A stretch of DNA of 64,000 nt from Deltaproteobacteria bacterium (GCA_020632715.1 JACKFA010000004.1:868001-932000), one strand, 5' to 3'. Shown: positions 15,694 to 27,167, numbered from the stretch's first letter. The notes: generated from the sequence alone by a model not told the origin. Numbers and translations: made by a program.

Positions 15694-16002
15694 ATGGATG
15701 TGCAACCCGCCCAACTCGCGCCGCTGAGCGCCGAGGAGCTCGCCGTGGTCCGCGCGCGCGTGCTCGTTCAGCGCCCGCTCCATTGGTCGATCACGCTCCG
15801 GCTCGTGCTCGAGGTGATGCGGAGCCGCGAGGCGGCGGCTCACGAGGCCGCGGCGGCCTCGCCCATCGCCGCGGAGGGGGCCAGCGAGGGCGCGCCGACC
15901 GAGGGGCGGGCGGCTCCGGTTGCGAGCGGCGGGGAACGCGCTCAAGTCCTTCGTTCATTCGAACGAAGCAGTCTCTCGGAGGGCGCGCCGCCCGGCGTGT
16001 GA
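15694..16002 (+). CDS. Small hypothetical protein behind a palindromic operator
   Basis: A 102-residue protein of no recognised family. Residues 8-45 form a probable helical segment (LSAEELAVVRARVLVQRPLHW, then ITLRLVLEVMRS); the rest is Ala/Gly/Pro-rich and disordered. Third-position GC is high over the first 70 codons, as in real genes here, and falls in the last 20 codons where a second inverted repeat lies. The main support is the promoter geometry: -10 element and palindrome end right at the ATG, giving a leaderless, repressor-controlled transcript. No Shine-Dalgarno sequence is seen. Confidence 0.5.
   Translation: MDVQPAQLAPLSAEELAVVRARVLVQRPLHWSITLRLVLEVMRSREAAAHEAAAASPIAAEGASEGAPTEGRAAPVASGGERAQVLRSFERSSLSEGAPPGV
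15950..15967. promoter_or_regulatory. Inverted repeat upstream of the PilZ gene
   Basis: TTCGTTC-ATTC-GAACGAA is a perfect 7+7 bp inverted repeat with a 4 bp spacer, 80 bp before the PilZ gene start and inside the end of the small ORF. It is too AT-rich for a local terminator and has no T-run, so an operator is more likely. Confidence 0.4.
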
Positions 16003-16046
16003 GCGCGAGGCGTCGGCGCCCGGTCATCCGGGCCGGAGGGGTGAGC

Positions 16047-16418
16047 GTGGCAGACCCGAAGAACGACGAGCGGCGCGAGGGCGTTCGCATCACGATGGTC
16101 GCGTGGCCTGCGTCGTACGCCTTCGACGACGACCCGGCCGAGCGCCTCGCGACCGAGATCCAGGACTTCAGCCCCGCAGGCGCCTTCGTCGCGGCGACCC
16201 GCGACGAGTGCGAGCGGCTCATCCCCGGGCGGCGGCTCACGCTCCACGGCGAGATGTGGGGCACCCCGTTCTCGCTCCCCGCCGAGGTGCGCTGGGTCGG
16301 CTACAGCGAGACCCACGAGCGCTTCGGCTTCGGCGTCAGCATCGACCGCGACGTGTCCCTCTGGCGCCTCCTGCACGGGCCGGACGCGCCGAACCCGGGG
16401 AAGCCCGGCAAGGGCTGA
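16047..16418 (+). CDS. PilZ-domain protein (c-di-GMP receptor type)
   Basis: A 123-residue stand-alone PilZ domain. The N-terminal ERREGVR contains the RxxxR arm and DFSPAGAF is the (D/N)xSxxG motif; together these bind cyclic di-GMP in PilZ proteins. The strands AEVRWVGYSETHERFGFGVSI complete the barrel. Such proteins relay c-di-GMP to motility, exopolysaccharide or development. GTG 16047 is chosen because GGAGG (16035-16039) is 7 nt upstream; GTG 16041 is too close. It is convergent with the M16 protease gene, with a hairpin between. Cytoplasmic. Confidence 0.82.
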   Translation: MADPKNDERREGVRITMVAWPASYAFDDDPAERLATEIQDFSPAGAFVAATRDECERLIPGRRLTLHGEMWGTPFSLPAEVRWVGYSETHERFGFGVSIDRDVSLWRLLHGPDAPNPGKPGKG

Positions 16419-16455
16419 GCGACTGGGGACCCAGCGTCCAGACCACGACGCGCGA

Positions 16456-16479
16456 GCGCGGCCCGCGGGCTGGCCGCGC
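16456..16479. terminator. Hairpin between convergent pilZ-domain and M16 genes
   Basis: GCGCGGCC (16456-16463) pairs perfectly with GGCCGCGC (16472-16479) across an 8 nt loop. There is no T-run, but the position between two convergent stops supports a two-way terminator. Confidence 0.4.
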
Positions 16480-16496
16480 CCCGATGACGCAGGCCG

Positions 16497-19571
<3,075 letters not shown>

Positions 19572-19625
19572 GCGCGCGACCGTACCCCCGCGCGCGCGTT
19601 CGCGCCATCGCGGTTTGGCGCCCGG

Positions 19626-20501
19626 TCAGCCCAGGCGCATCTCGCCGCGGAGCGGGAGCGTCTTCACGGCTGGCTCGCGCGAGAAGGCGCCGACCTCGTC
19701 GACGAAGCGCCCGAAGCGCGTGCGCGGGAGGAGCCGGAGTTCGGCGTCGAGCGGGCGGAAGAACCAGTCGTAGTGCATCGGCACGACGAGGCGCGGGGTC
19801 GTGGCGCGGAGGGCGCGCGGCACGAAGTCGGGCGTCGGGTAGCGCACGGCGATGCAGAGGAGGAGCGCGTCGACGTCGCGCGCGTCGATGAGATCGTCGA
19901 CCAGGTTCGCCGAGCCGAGGTGGAAGACGCGCTTCCCGGCGACCTCGATGTCCCAGGCGAACACGTCGCCGCAGCGGAAGTGCTTCACGCGCGTCGGGAA
20001 CTCGCAGCCGTCGGGGATGTCGCCGGCGTAGGGGACCTTGCGCCCGAGCCCGAAGGGGCTGTGGAGGCTCGGCACCGCGCGGATCGTGAAGGGGCCGACC
20101 TCGAAGGTGGTGGGGCGGGCGTGATCGAGCGCGCGGAACTGCGTTGCCGGGAGCCCCGAGGCGTGGAGGAGGTGCGCCGTGCTGTGCGAGCCGTAGACGA
20201 CGGCGCCGGTCTTCCGCGCGATGTAGGGCACGTCCATGACGTGGTCGAAGTGGCTGTGCCCGACGAGTACGGCGTCGGCGCGCGCGATCTCGCGGTCGAC
20301 GGCGGCCGTGTCGGTGGCGACGCGCCCGAAGGCGACGCGCCCGAGGCCCACGCGGGTGAGGTAGGGGTCGATGAGCACGGTCGTGCCAGCGTGCTCGAGC
20401 TCGTAGCCCGCGACGCCGAGCCAGCGTACCCGCACGCCGCCCGCCGCGTCGCCGGCGGCGAGGGCGGGGTGGGAGATCTGCTCGAAGTCTCGCGGGTGCA
20501 T
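19626..20501 (-). CDS. Metallo-beta-lactamase-fold hydrolase (UlaG-like)
   Basis: A 291-residue metallo-beta-lactamase superfamily protein without a signal peptide. The metal site HSHFDH (H82, H84, D86, H87) follows a DPYLTR strand. The later metal-ligand region is HLGSANLVDD and the last His lies in VPMHYDWFF. The GVAGYELEHAGTTVLIDPY opening is typical of UlaG/YtnP-like lactonases and related phosphodiesterases. The substrate is unknown. It begins 12 bp after the lipase-like gene and so is in its operon. Confidence 0.88.
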   Translation of the reverse strand: MHPRDFEQISHPALAAGDAAGGVRVRWLGVAGYELEHAGTTVLIDPYLTRVGLGRVAFGRVATDTAAVDREIARADAVLVGHSHFDHVMDVPYIARKTGAVVYGSHSTAHLLHASGLPATQFRALDHARPTTFEVGPFTIRAVPSLHSPFGLGRKVPYAGDIPDGCEFPTRVKHFRCGDVFAWDIEVAGKRVFHLGSANLVDDLIDARDVDALLLCIAVRYPTPDFVPRALRATTPRLVVPMHYDWFFRPLDAELRLLPRTRFGRFVDEVGAFSREPAVKTLPLRGEMRLG

Positions 20502-20513
20502 CGCCCCTCCGCG

Positions 20514-22613
20514 CTAATTGGGTGTGCAGCCGGGCGTGCCGTCGTCGCTGCACACGTCGATGATCTCGCCGGTCTCGAGGAAGTGGATGAGCTGCGCGTT
20601 GTGGAGGTCGTTCCGGCGCGGGAGCTCGTGCGGGTCCGCGAAGTCCGACGTCGGCGGCTGGTTCACGCTCTCGTCGGGCCACGGGTTCCCGAAGTCGTAG
20701 AGCACGATCCCCGAGCCCGTGCGCGGGTACGTCGCCGTCTCCGTGCCGCTCGGCGAGGTGCGGACGGTGTCGTAGGGGGTCATGATCGGGATCCCGATGT
20801 CGCTGCGCGCGATCCACTCGTTCGACGTCACCGCGACCTGCACGTCGCCCTTCGCCGGCGCGAGCAGCACCTCGTTCGGCCCCTGCCCAGGGAACGGGTC
20901 GGCGTGGAGGTGGCGCAGGTAGGAGACGGGGTCGGTCTGCTCCCAGATCTGCATGATCGTCGCGAGCAGCGCGAGCTGCTTCCAGCGCTCCGGGTAGCCC
21001 GCGGCGATGCCGAGGAAGAACACGTCGAAGTTGCGCGAGCGCGTCAGCAGGAAGCCGTAGTTGTTGCCGGGCACGCCGAGGTGCCCGCGCTGGAGGTCGG
21101 GCGAGGCGGCGACCACGGTCGCGCCGTAGATCCCGCCCTGGGAGATCCCCGTGTAGTAGCTCCGCGCCGGGTCGAGGACGATCCCGCGCGACGTGATCTC
21201 CGGCAGCGTCGCGAGGCGCCGCGTCATCGTCCGCGCGAGGAGGACGTGGTTCAGGATCCCCTGGTGCATGCGGTCGGCGAGCCGCGGGAAGCCCGACATG
21301 TCGAGCAGCACGTCGAAGAGCCCGAGCACGTCGTCCTCGGACATGCCCCACATGTCGGTCGAGTAGAAGACGTACTGGTGGTTGTTCGCGATGCGCCCGA
21401 GCCAGCCGCCGCGCACCTGCGTGCCCGAGCCGTTCTGGCCGTGGCCGTACATCGCGATCCCGTGGGCGACGCCGGTCTCGCCGCTCGCCGGGATGGCCGA
21501 CTTCGGGATCCGGAGCCAGAACGGCGCCGTCGCCGTGCCGTTCTGCGCCGGGAGCCCGTCCGCGCCGAGGTTGAACACGAAGACCGTGCCGTCCTGGAAG
21601 GTCATCGGGACCTCCCGCATGTAGCTCGGCACGTCGAAGGTGCCGCGGATCTCGAGGCCCCAGTCGGAGCCGTCGTCGATCTCCTCGACCGCGTCGACGT
21701 GGAGCTCGGGGCCGTCGTCGCCCGTCGTCGCGAAGGCGTCGGCGATCATGTGCTGCATCGGCCCGTGCAGCGCGTCGCAGCTCGCCGTCGTGAAGTCCCA
21801 CGCGAGCTGGAGCGTGCTCTTGTCGACGCCCTCGCCCGCGAGGTCCGCGAAGACCGCGTCGAAGCGCGGCTGCCGCACCGCGAGCGCCGCGTCGCTCCCC
21901 GTCGCCGCCGAGCCGTCGACGAGCGCCGCGAACGCCGCGGACGGCGCGTAGGTCGTGCCCGCCGTGTCCTTCATGCCGCGGAAGGCCACGATGTAGCGCG
22001 TCGCCTCCTTCATGAGGGCCCCCGGGCGCACGATGAGGACGCGCGTGGCGGGGTCGGAGTCCGAGACGTCCTTGTCGACGAAGTACGGGAAGCGCTCGAG
22101 CGAGCCGTCCGGCTGCTCCTCGTACCAGAGGATCTTCGCGTCCTCCGCGAGCGACGGGTCCGTGTGGAACTCGGTCGCGAGCCCGTCGAGGTCGACGTTC
22201 GGGAAGCCCACGAGCACGGGCGTCCCGACGCCGTAGCCGTCCATCCGGCGGTACGCCGCGCTCTCCATGCGCTTGCCGTCGACGTTCGTCGGGAGCGCGT
22301 CGCCGAAATCGAGCGTGACGCCCGTCGTGCGCGCCGTGTCGGGCACGAGGTACACGTTCGACGGGTATGGGAGGAGGCACTGCGACGGGTCGATGGGGTC
22401 GCACGGGCCCTCGGTGGCCGGCGTGACCGTGTCGCCGCCCTCGGTGTCGCCGCCGGTCGCGTCGCCGCCGGTATCGCCGGGGCTCACGGTGTCGGTCGCG
22501 ACGGTGGCGTCGGTGTCGGCGACGATGTCGCCGCCGCCGTCGTCGCCGCAGGCGGTCGCGAGGAGGGCCGCCGCGGCGGCGAGGATCGAGAGGGAGCGGG
22601 GGGGACGTCGCAC
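20514..22613 (-). CDS. Lipase-like lipoprotein (bacterial virulence-factor lipase type)
   Basis: A 699-residue lipoprotein (lipobox ATAC, Cys22) with an Asp/Thr/Gly-rich linker. From about residue 55, CDPIDPSQCLLPYPSNVYL then TGVTLDFGDALPTN resembles the N-terminal domain of VolA-like surface lipases. The catalytic region has an oxyanion-type HGQNGSG loop and a nucleophile elbow GISQGG (Ser491). An ester or lipid substrate at the cell surface is inferred. GTG 22613 is chosen because GGAGG sits 7 nt upstream and the signal peptide starts there. It is the first gene of an operon with the metallo-hydrolase and M16 protease. The two C-terminal cysteines (CSDDGTPGC) may pair. Confidence 0.82.
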   Translation of the reverse strand: MRRPPRSLSILAAAAALLATACGDDGGGDIVADTDATVATDTVSPGDTGGDATGGDTEGGDTVTPATEGPCDPIDPSQCLLPYPSNVYLVPDTARTTGVTLDFGDALPTNVDGKRMESAAYRRMDGYGVGTPVLVGFPNVDLDGLATEFHTDPSLAEDAKILWYEEQPDGSLERFPYFVDKDVSDSDPATRVLIVRPGALMKEATRYIVAFRGMKDTAGTTYAPSAAFAALVDGSAATGSDAALAVRQPRFDAVFADLAGEGVDKSTLQLAWDFTTASCDALHGPMQHMIADAFATTGDDGPELHVDAVEEIDDGSDWGLEIRGTFDVPSYMREVPMTFQDGTVFVFNLGADGLPAQNGTATAPFWLRIPKSAIPASGETGVAHGIAMYGHGQNGSGTQVRGGWLGRIANNHQYVFYSTDMWGMSEDDVLGLFDVLLDMSGFPRLADRMHQGILNHVLLARTMTRRLATLPEITSRGIVLDPARSYYTGISQGGIYGATVVAASPDLQRGHLGVPGNNYGFLLTRSRNFDVFFLGIAAGYPERWKQLALLATIMQIWEQTDPVSYLRHLHADPFPGQGPNEVLLAPAKGDVQVAVTSNEWIARSDIGIPIMTPYDTVRTSPSGTETATYPRTGSGIVLYDFGNPWPDESVNQPPTSDFADPHELPRRNDLHNAQLIHFLETGEIIDVCSDDGTPGCTPN

Positions 22614-22691
22614 GGAGGCACCTCCACGAGTGCGCGAAGGGCGTTCACTACCACGGCGGGGCGGCCGGCGTACAGACGGTGAGCAGCCCCT

Positions 22692-22707
22692 GGAGTACGC
22701 GTGCTCC
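22692..22707. promoter_or_regulatory. Near-palindrome upstream of the lipase-like operon
   Basis: GGAGTACGCGTGCTCC is a 16 bp palindrome with one mismatched pair, 79 bp before the GTG. The half CGTGCTCCA recurs at 22734-22742, so an operator with a spare half-site is possible. Nothing else is recognised in the 173 bp gap. Confidence 0.3.
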
Positions 22708-22786
22708 ACCGGTGGCGATGAGGTGGTGTGGCCGTGCTCCATCCCGGCGACCCCGACAGGCCGTCAGGTGATGGTGTCTTGGCGCT

Positions 22787-24319
22787 TCACATCACCTCGC
22801 CGAGGAAGTCCGGATCGTCGTCCGGGATCGGGGGGAGGTGACGGGTGACGCCGAGCGCGCGGCTCGCCAACCAGTACAGGACGGTGAAGCCCGTCGCCTT
22901 CGTGGCGAGCGCGGTGCCGGCGTCGAGGTCGAGAACGGACACGCCGGCCCACGTGACGCCGCCGACCACGGTGGCGAGCGCTAGGAGCGCGCCATAGTGA
23001 CGCCAGGGAAACACGACCCGTAGCGGCGTCTCCATCACGCGTGCAATGCGCCGCAGGATGTAGATCCAGGCGACGGCGTTCGCGATGAGCGTGCCGAGCG
23101 CGGCCCCGACCATCCCGAGGGTCGCGACGAGTGGCAGCGAGACCAAGACGTTCGAGCCGAGGAGCGTGAGGCTCGCGAGCCACAAGGAGCGAGTGTCGCC
23201 AGCGGCTCGGAGGACGATTCCGTACTCCGCGACTCGGTGGAAGAGGATCACGCCATAGATCTGGAACGGGAGCACCGCGACCGCGTTGGCCTCGGTGAAG
23301 GCGAGCGGGAAGAGCTCCGGTGCGCAAATGATGACCGCGGCGGTCGACGGCACGATGACGACGGCGACGCGTGAGACGGCGGCTCGCCAATAGGCGAGCG
23401 CGAGCGGCGTTCGCCCGCGCTTGAAGGCCCAGACGTAGCGGGTGGCGACCACAGCGCCCATCGCGAAGGGCAGGAGCGGGATGAGGGGGACTTCCTGCGC
23501 GGAGAGGTAGTAGGCACCGAAGTGGACGGGATCGAAGGCGGCGACGAGCCACTTGTCGAGCATCTTGTTGAGCATTCCGCTCGCCATCGCGAGGGCGAGT
23601 GGGAGCGTGTAGACGATCTGGTCGCGCATCCGGGCACCAATCGCCGTGGGGAAGCGGATTGGCCCGGGGGGAGTGGCGCGGAGCATCAGCACGACATACA
23701 CGACCAGTCGGCAGAGGGTGTAGACGACGAGCCACCTCAAGACCTCGTCGAGTCCACGCCCGAGCGCGATCGGGAGGATCAGCGCCACGCCCTGCAAGAC
23801 GGCGCTCACCGCGGTGAAGCCTGCGGACAAGCGCGGACTTTCGGAGGCGAGGAGGAGCTCTTGGGCCGCTGAGGTCGGGACCTCCAGCAGGACGACGAGA
23901 GCGATCATCGGCAGGAGCGGTTCAATTGCGAGCGCACCATCGCCGAGCCACGCGCCGAGCGACAGGATGATGAGCGCTGCGATCGCAGCCGTGCTCGCGA
24001 GCAGCGCGGTGGTCTGCAGGACCAGTCCACGCCGCTCCTCCCGCGGTACCCGGCCATAGAAGAAGTAGACCGATTGGTTGATGTTGAGGCCACCGAGGCC
24101 CACACCCGTGAGGTACACGGTCAGCGCGAACGAGAGGGTGTTCCACTGGGCCTCGGTCAGGAGGCGCACCAGGACGACGGCGATCGCGATCTGAGGGAGC
24201 TTCACGACCCCCTGAGCGAGGGCGATCGCGAGCGTTCGGCCGTTCAGGTCGAATGATCTGGCGATGGCGGACTCGGGCTTCGGCATAGTCGACGGGGGCG
24301 GCGCCGGCGCGGCGCTCAT
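22787..24319 (-). CDS. Polysaccharide flippase-type (Wzx/MATE-like) membrane protein
   Basis: A 510-residue integral membrane protein with about 12-14 hydrophobic helices and the layout of polysaccharide transporters of the MOP superfamily (NGRTLAIALAQGVVKLPQIAI start, central LPLALAMASGMLNKMLDKWLV where the second half begins). These flip undecaprenyl- or polyprenyl-linked glycans across the inner membrane. The ATG at 24317-24319 overlaps the glycosyltransferase stop (ATGA), so the two are coupled. GC is visibly lower than in most neighbours, suggesting later arrival. The exported glycan is unknown. Confidence 0.85.
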   Translation of the reverse strand: MSAAPAPPPSTMPKPESAIARSFDLNGRTLAIALAQGVVKLPQIAIAVVLVRLLTEAQWNTLSFALTVYLTGVGLGGLNINQSVYFFYGRVPREERRGLVLQTTALLASTAAIAALIILSLGAWLGDGALAIEPLLPMIALVVLLEVPTSAAQELLLASESPRLSAGFTAVSAVLQGVALILPIALGRGLDEVLRWLVVYTLCRLVVYVVLMLRATPPGPIRFPTAIGARMRDQIVYTLPLALAMASGMLNKMLDKWLVAAFDPVHFGAYYLSAQEVPLIPLLPFAMGAVVATRYVWAFKRGRTPLALAYWRAAVSRVAVVIVPSTAAVIICAPELFPLAFTEANAVAVLPFQIYGVILFHRVAEYGIVLRAAGDTRSLWLASLTLLGSNVLVSLPLVATLGMVGAALGTLIANAVAWIYILRRIARVMETPLRVVFPWRHYGALLALATVVGGVTWAGVSVLDLDAGTALATKATGFTVLYWLASRALGVTRHLPPIPDDDPDFLGEVM

Positions 24320-25101
24320 GCCGAGAGCAGCCCCATCTCGCGGCTCATCGCGATGAACTCGTTGGCTGCGCGCCGCTCGAGGTCGGTGAGCTGGAACGCG
24401 CGGTGGCTGAGGAGGTCGCGCCGAAGAAACTTCGCTTTGAAGTACTCCCACTTGTCGGCGAGACGGTGCGAGAGCCGCTCGGTGAAGTGGGAGACCTCCC
24501 AGGTGTTGCTGCCGTGGAAGCAGCGGATGAACAGATGGCTGTGAGGCTCCCCCTCGATCATGCCGATTCGCATCTCCTTGCGGAGATCATCGAGGTAGAC
24601 CGAGTCCTCCGAACGCGGCGTGTTGGGGTAGCGGACGACAGACCGGCGATGGACGATCGTGCCAGGCGTGCCGCGCCGCAGGTGGGTCTTGATGGGGTTG
24701 TCGACGTAGAACGGCAGATCCATGTGCATCAGGGTCTCCCGCAGGACGACCCCGTCGAGCCTATGTTCGGCGAGATAGCCCATCTGCGCGGCGATGCGCT
24801 CCGGGTGGTACCACTCGTCATCGTCCCACTGCATCAGGAAGTCCCCGTTCGCGTGGTCGAGCGAGAGGTTGCGTGCCGCGCCGAGGCGGCGCTCCGAGTC
24901 CTTCTCGAAGCGATGATAGTGGACGACGACGTTACCGCGATATGGCGCGATGACTGGCTCGTAGTCCTCATCCCCATCGTCGATGATGACCAACTCGCGG
25001 TTCTTCCAGGTCTGGGCAGCGAAGCAGCGCAGTGCCCGCTCGGCGAGCCGCGACCGGTTTCGTGTGACCATGAGACAGCTGACGAGAGGTTCTTCGGACA
25101 T
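24316..25101 (-). CDS. Glycosyltransferase family 2
   Basis: A 261-residue GT-A fold glycosyltransferase. SCLMVTRNR opens the nucleotide-sugar domain, VIIDDGDED (D41, D42) is the uridine/ribose binding strand, and QWDDDEWYHPER (D93-D95) is the metal-binding DxD region. There is no membrane helix, so it works on the inner face with the coupled flippase. The ATG at 25101 has AGGTGG about 9 nt upstream. The base composition is clearly lower in GC than the flanks. A sigma54-type promoter lies about 136 nt upstream. The donor sugar is unknown. Confidence 0.88.
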   Translation of the reverse strand: MSEEPLVSCLMVTRNRSRLAERALRCFAAQTWKNRELVIIDDGDEDYEPVIAPYRGNVVVHYHRFEKDSERRLGAARNLSLDHANGDFLMQWDDDEWYHPERIAAQMGYLAEHRLDGVVLRETLMHMDLPFYVDNPIKTHLRRGTPGTIVHRRSVVRYPNTPRSEDSVYLDDLRKEMRIGMIEGEPHSHLFIRCFHGSNTWEVSHFTERLSHRLADKWEYFKAKFLRRDLLSHRAFQLTDLERRAANEFIAMSREMGLLSA

Positions 25102-25247
25102 GGATCCCACCTGACCAACACGAGGCGACATGATTCCATACAGGCCGCGACGGCTCGGGCGCGGACTTCCTTGCCACACGCGGGCACAGGCGGACAAGCA
25201 ATTGCTCCGGGGCCGCACCCGTTGATAGGCGCGCTCAGGCGTGGTTT

Positions 25248-25264
25248 TGCAGGTGGTGTGCCAG
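25248..25264 (-). promoter_or_regulatory. Sigma54-type promoter for the glycosyltransferase-flippase operon
   Basis: On the minus strand CTGGCACACCACCTGCA matches the sigma54 consensus (C/T)TGGCACG-N4-TTGC(A/T) with two mismatches and has the required GG-N10-GC spacing. The predicted start is near 25237. Confidence 0.6.
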
Positions 25265-25309
25265 CGCCACACCAGCGGCGGGGTTTCAATGACTGAGATC
25301 GGCGTTGCC

Positions 25310-25326
25310 TTGGCACGCCGAATGCA
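25310..25326 (+). promoter_or_regulatory. Sigma54-type promoter for the LtaS-like gene
   Basis: TTGGCACGCCGAATGCA matches the consensus (C/T)TGGCACG-N4-TTGC(A/T) at all but one position of the core, with GG (25312-25313) and GC (25324-25325) exactly 10 bp apart. The predicted start is near 25337, about 148 nt before the gene. Confidence 0.68.
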
Positions 25327-25484
25327 GAGACAGTGCGGCGAGGATGAAGGGCCACAAGGCTACGCCCAGTGCTCTCCCCCTGCGTTCGGGCCGGTCGCCG
25401 TAGTCCTCCGCCGGCTCCGTTTGCCGTGCTCGTTGGCGACTTCTCACAGACGGCGCGTCACTCGCGTCCCGCTATCTCCTGCCG

Positions 25485-27167
25485 ATGGAGTCCATGTCAC
25501 TCTCGCCCCAACTCCGTGAGCTCGACGACGACGGCGATACCGCTGTCATGGCACCAACGCTCACGCTCGTCTCCGACGTGTCCCGAGTCCAATCGCGCCG
25601 CTACCGATGGCTCGCTGCGCTCGTGCTGCTCATGGTGATCGAGCTCTTCCTGATCCAGGAGCTGACACTCACGGCGACGCACTCGCAATCGGTAGTCGAC
25701 CTCGTCCTCGATCGCGTGCTGCGGCTCGTCCTCGACGGGCTCATGGTCGGCGCGCTCGTGATGCTGCTGCCGCGGAAGGCGCTGCCGGTCTTCTTCGCGA
25801 CGACGCTCGTCTACGCGTTCTCGGTGCTCGCCTACTTCGCCTACTTCGAGCGGCCGCTGTCGGGGCGCATCATCTCGGCGGCGAGCGGTGAGGGGCTCTC
25901 GGTCGTCGACGCCGCGTTCGCCGTGCTCTCGGCGGGGCACCTGCTGCTTGTGGTCGCGTTCGCCGCGAAGTGCTGGCTCGTCCACCGCGCGGGCTGGCGC
26001 TGGCGGAGCCGCACGCGCCGGCACCTCGCCTGGGGCGGGGGCTGCATCGCGCTCTACCTCGGGCTCATCGCGCTCCTGAACCTGACCTACAAGCCGATGG
26101 AGAAGCTCCGCACGTGGGAGACGACCGCCGGCATCGCGCAGGTCTACGGCTACGCGCCGACCTGGGTCGCCGAGGTGCTGCTCTTCCAGAACGACGTCTT
26201 GAAGGAGCGCGCGCTCGACCGGGCCGAGGAGCCCGTGCAGAACAGGCTCGCCGCGGTGGAGGCGCCGCTCCCGCGCGCCGAGCGCGTGGTCTTCCTGCAG
26301 ATCGAGAGCTTCGACGAGGCGCTCATGGGCTTCCGCCTCGACGGGAAGCCCGTGGTGCCCGAGATGGAGCGGATCGCCGCGCAGTCGCGGCGCTACCGGG
26401 TCGCGTCGAACAAGATCACGGGGTCGAGCGACTCCGACTTCAAGGCGCTCATGGGGCGGTGGCCGTCGATCGACGTGCCGACGTACAAGATCGCCGACTA
26501 CCCGTTCAAGGACTCGATCATCGACGACCTGCAGGCGCGCGGCTACCGCACGTCGGCCTTCCACGGCGTGTCGGGCGAGTTCTTCAACCGCCGCGTCGGC
26601 TTCACGGGCATGGGCTTCGACGAGCTCTTCTTCCGCGAGGAGCTCGAGCACGCGGGGGTCCCGTCGATGGGCTGGTCGGTGCTCGACGACGCCGTGCTGG
26701 ACTTCGCCGCCGCGCACCTCCAGGGGCCGGGGCGGCAGTTCGCCATCGTCATCACGGCGACCTGCCACATCCCCTTCCACCACGTGCCGGAGCAGGCGAA
26801 CACGTTCTTCCCGGGGTCGCACGCGCTCGCCGAGAACTACCTCGACGTGAGCCACTACGTGGACGAGGGCATCGGGCGCTTCGTGGACGCGCTCCCGGAC
26901 GGGACGCTCGTCGTGCTCTACGGCGACCACACCTCGAAGGTCGAGTACCCCGAGGTCGGCTACGCGCAGCTCGAGCACGACGGCATCGGGCTCGTCCCGT
27001 TCCTCGTGTGGCAGAAGGGGGCGGACCTGGCGAAGACGCAGCGCGCGCCGTCGTCGTTGGCCGAGAGCGGCGAGCTCTCGCTGCTCGAGGCGCTCGTCTG
27101 GGTCCACGGGCAGCTCCTCGCGGAGCCGCCGACGCAGCAGCACGCGGCGGCGACGGCGGCCCCGTAA
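25485..27167 (+). CDS. LtaS/OpgB-like sulfatase-fold phosphoglycerol transferase
   Basis: A 560-residue protein with about four or five N-terminal membrane helices (45-215) and a periplasmic alkaline-phosphatase-superfamily domain (about 265-540). The domain shows the first metal strand FLQIESFDEAL, a nucleophile region ITGSSDSDFKALMG in place of the Thr-containing motif of lipoteichoic-acid synthases, and the metal motif YGDHTSK (G480-D481-H482). LtaS-type enzymes add glycerol phosphate to a lipid-linked polymer; OpgB and phosphoethanolamine transferases are related. It is divergent from a flippase and glycosyltransferase and has a sigma54-type promoter, so a regulated envelope glycopolymer is the best guess. 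In-frame ATGs at 25494 and 25548 are alternative starts. Confidence 0.84.
   Translation: MESMSLSPQLRELDDDGDTAVMAPTLTLVSDVSRVQSRRYRWLAALVLLMVIELFLIQELTLTATHSQSVVDLVLDRVLRLVLDGLMVGALVMLLPRKALPVFFATTLVYAFSVLAYFAYFERPLSGRIISAASGEGLSVVDAAFAVLSAGHLLLVVAFAAKCWLVHRAGWRWRSRTRRHLAWGGGCIALYLGLIALLNLTYKPMEKLRTWETTAGIAQVYGYAPTWVAEVLLFQNDVLKERALDRAEEPVQNRLAAVEAPLPRAERVVFLQIESFDEALMGFRLDGKPVVPEMERIAAQSRRYRVASNKITGSSDSDFKALMGRWPSIDVPTYKIADYPFKDSIIDDLQARGYRTSAFHGVSGEFFNRRVGFTGMGFDELFFREELEHAGVPSMGWSVLDDAVLDFAAAHLQGPGRQFAIVITATCHIPFHHVPEQANTFFPGSHALAENYLDVSHYVDEGIGRFVDALPDGTLVVLYGDHTSKVEYPEVGYAQLEHDGIGLVPFLVWQKGADLAKTQRAPSSLAESGELSLLEALVWVHGQLLAEPPTQQHAAATAAP

Larger units (their letters stand above)
25102..25484. 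other. Divergent regulatory region with two sigma54-type promoters
   Basis: This 383 bp gap holds no convincing gene. It contains back-to-back -24/-12 elements (25248-25264 minus, 25310-25326 plus), leaving a leader of roughly 140 nt on each side. A short palindrome AGCAATTGCT lies at 25197-25206 in the minus-strand leader. GC is lower than in the coding flanks. Confidence 0.6.
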
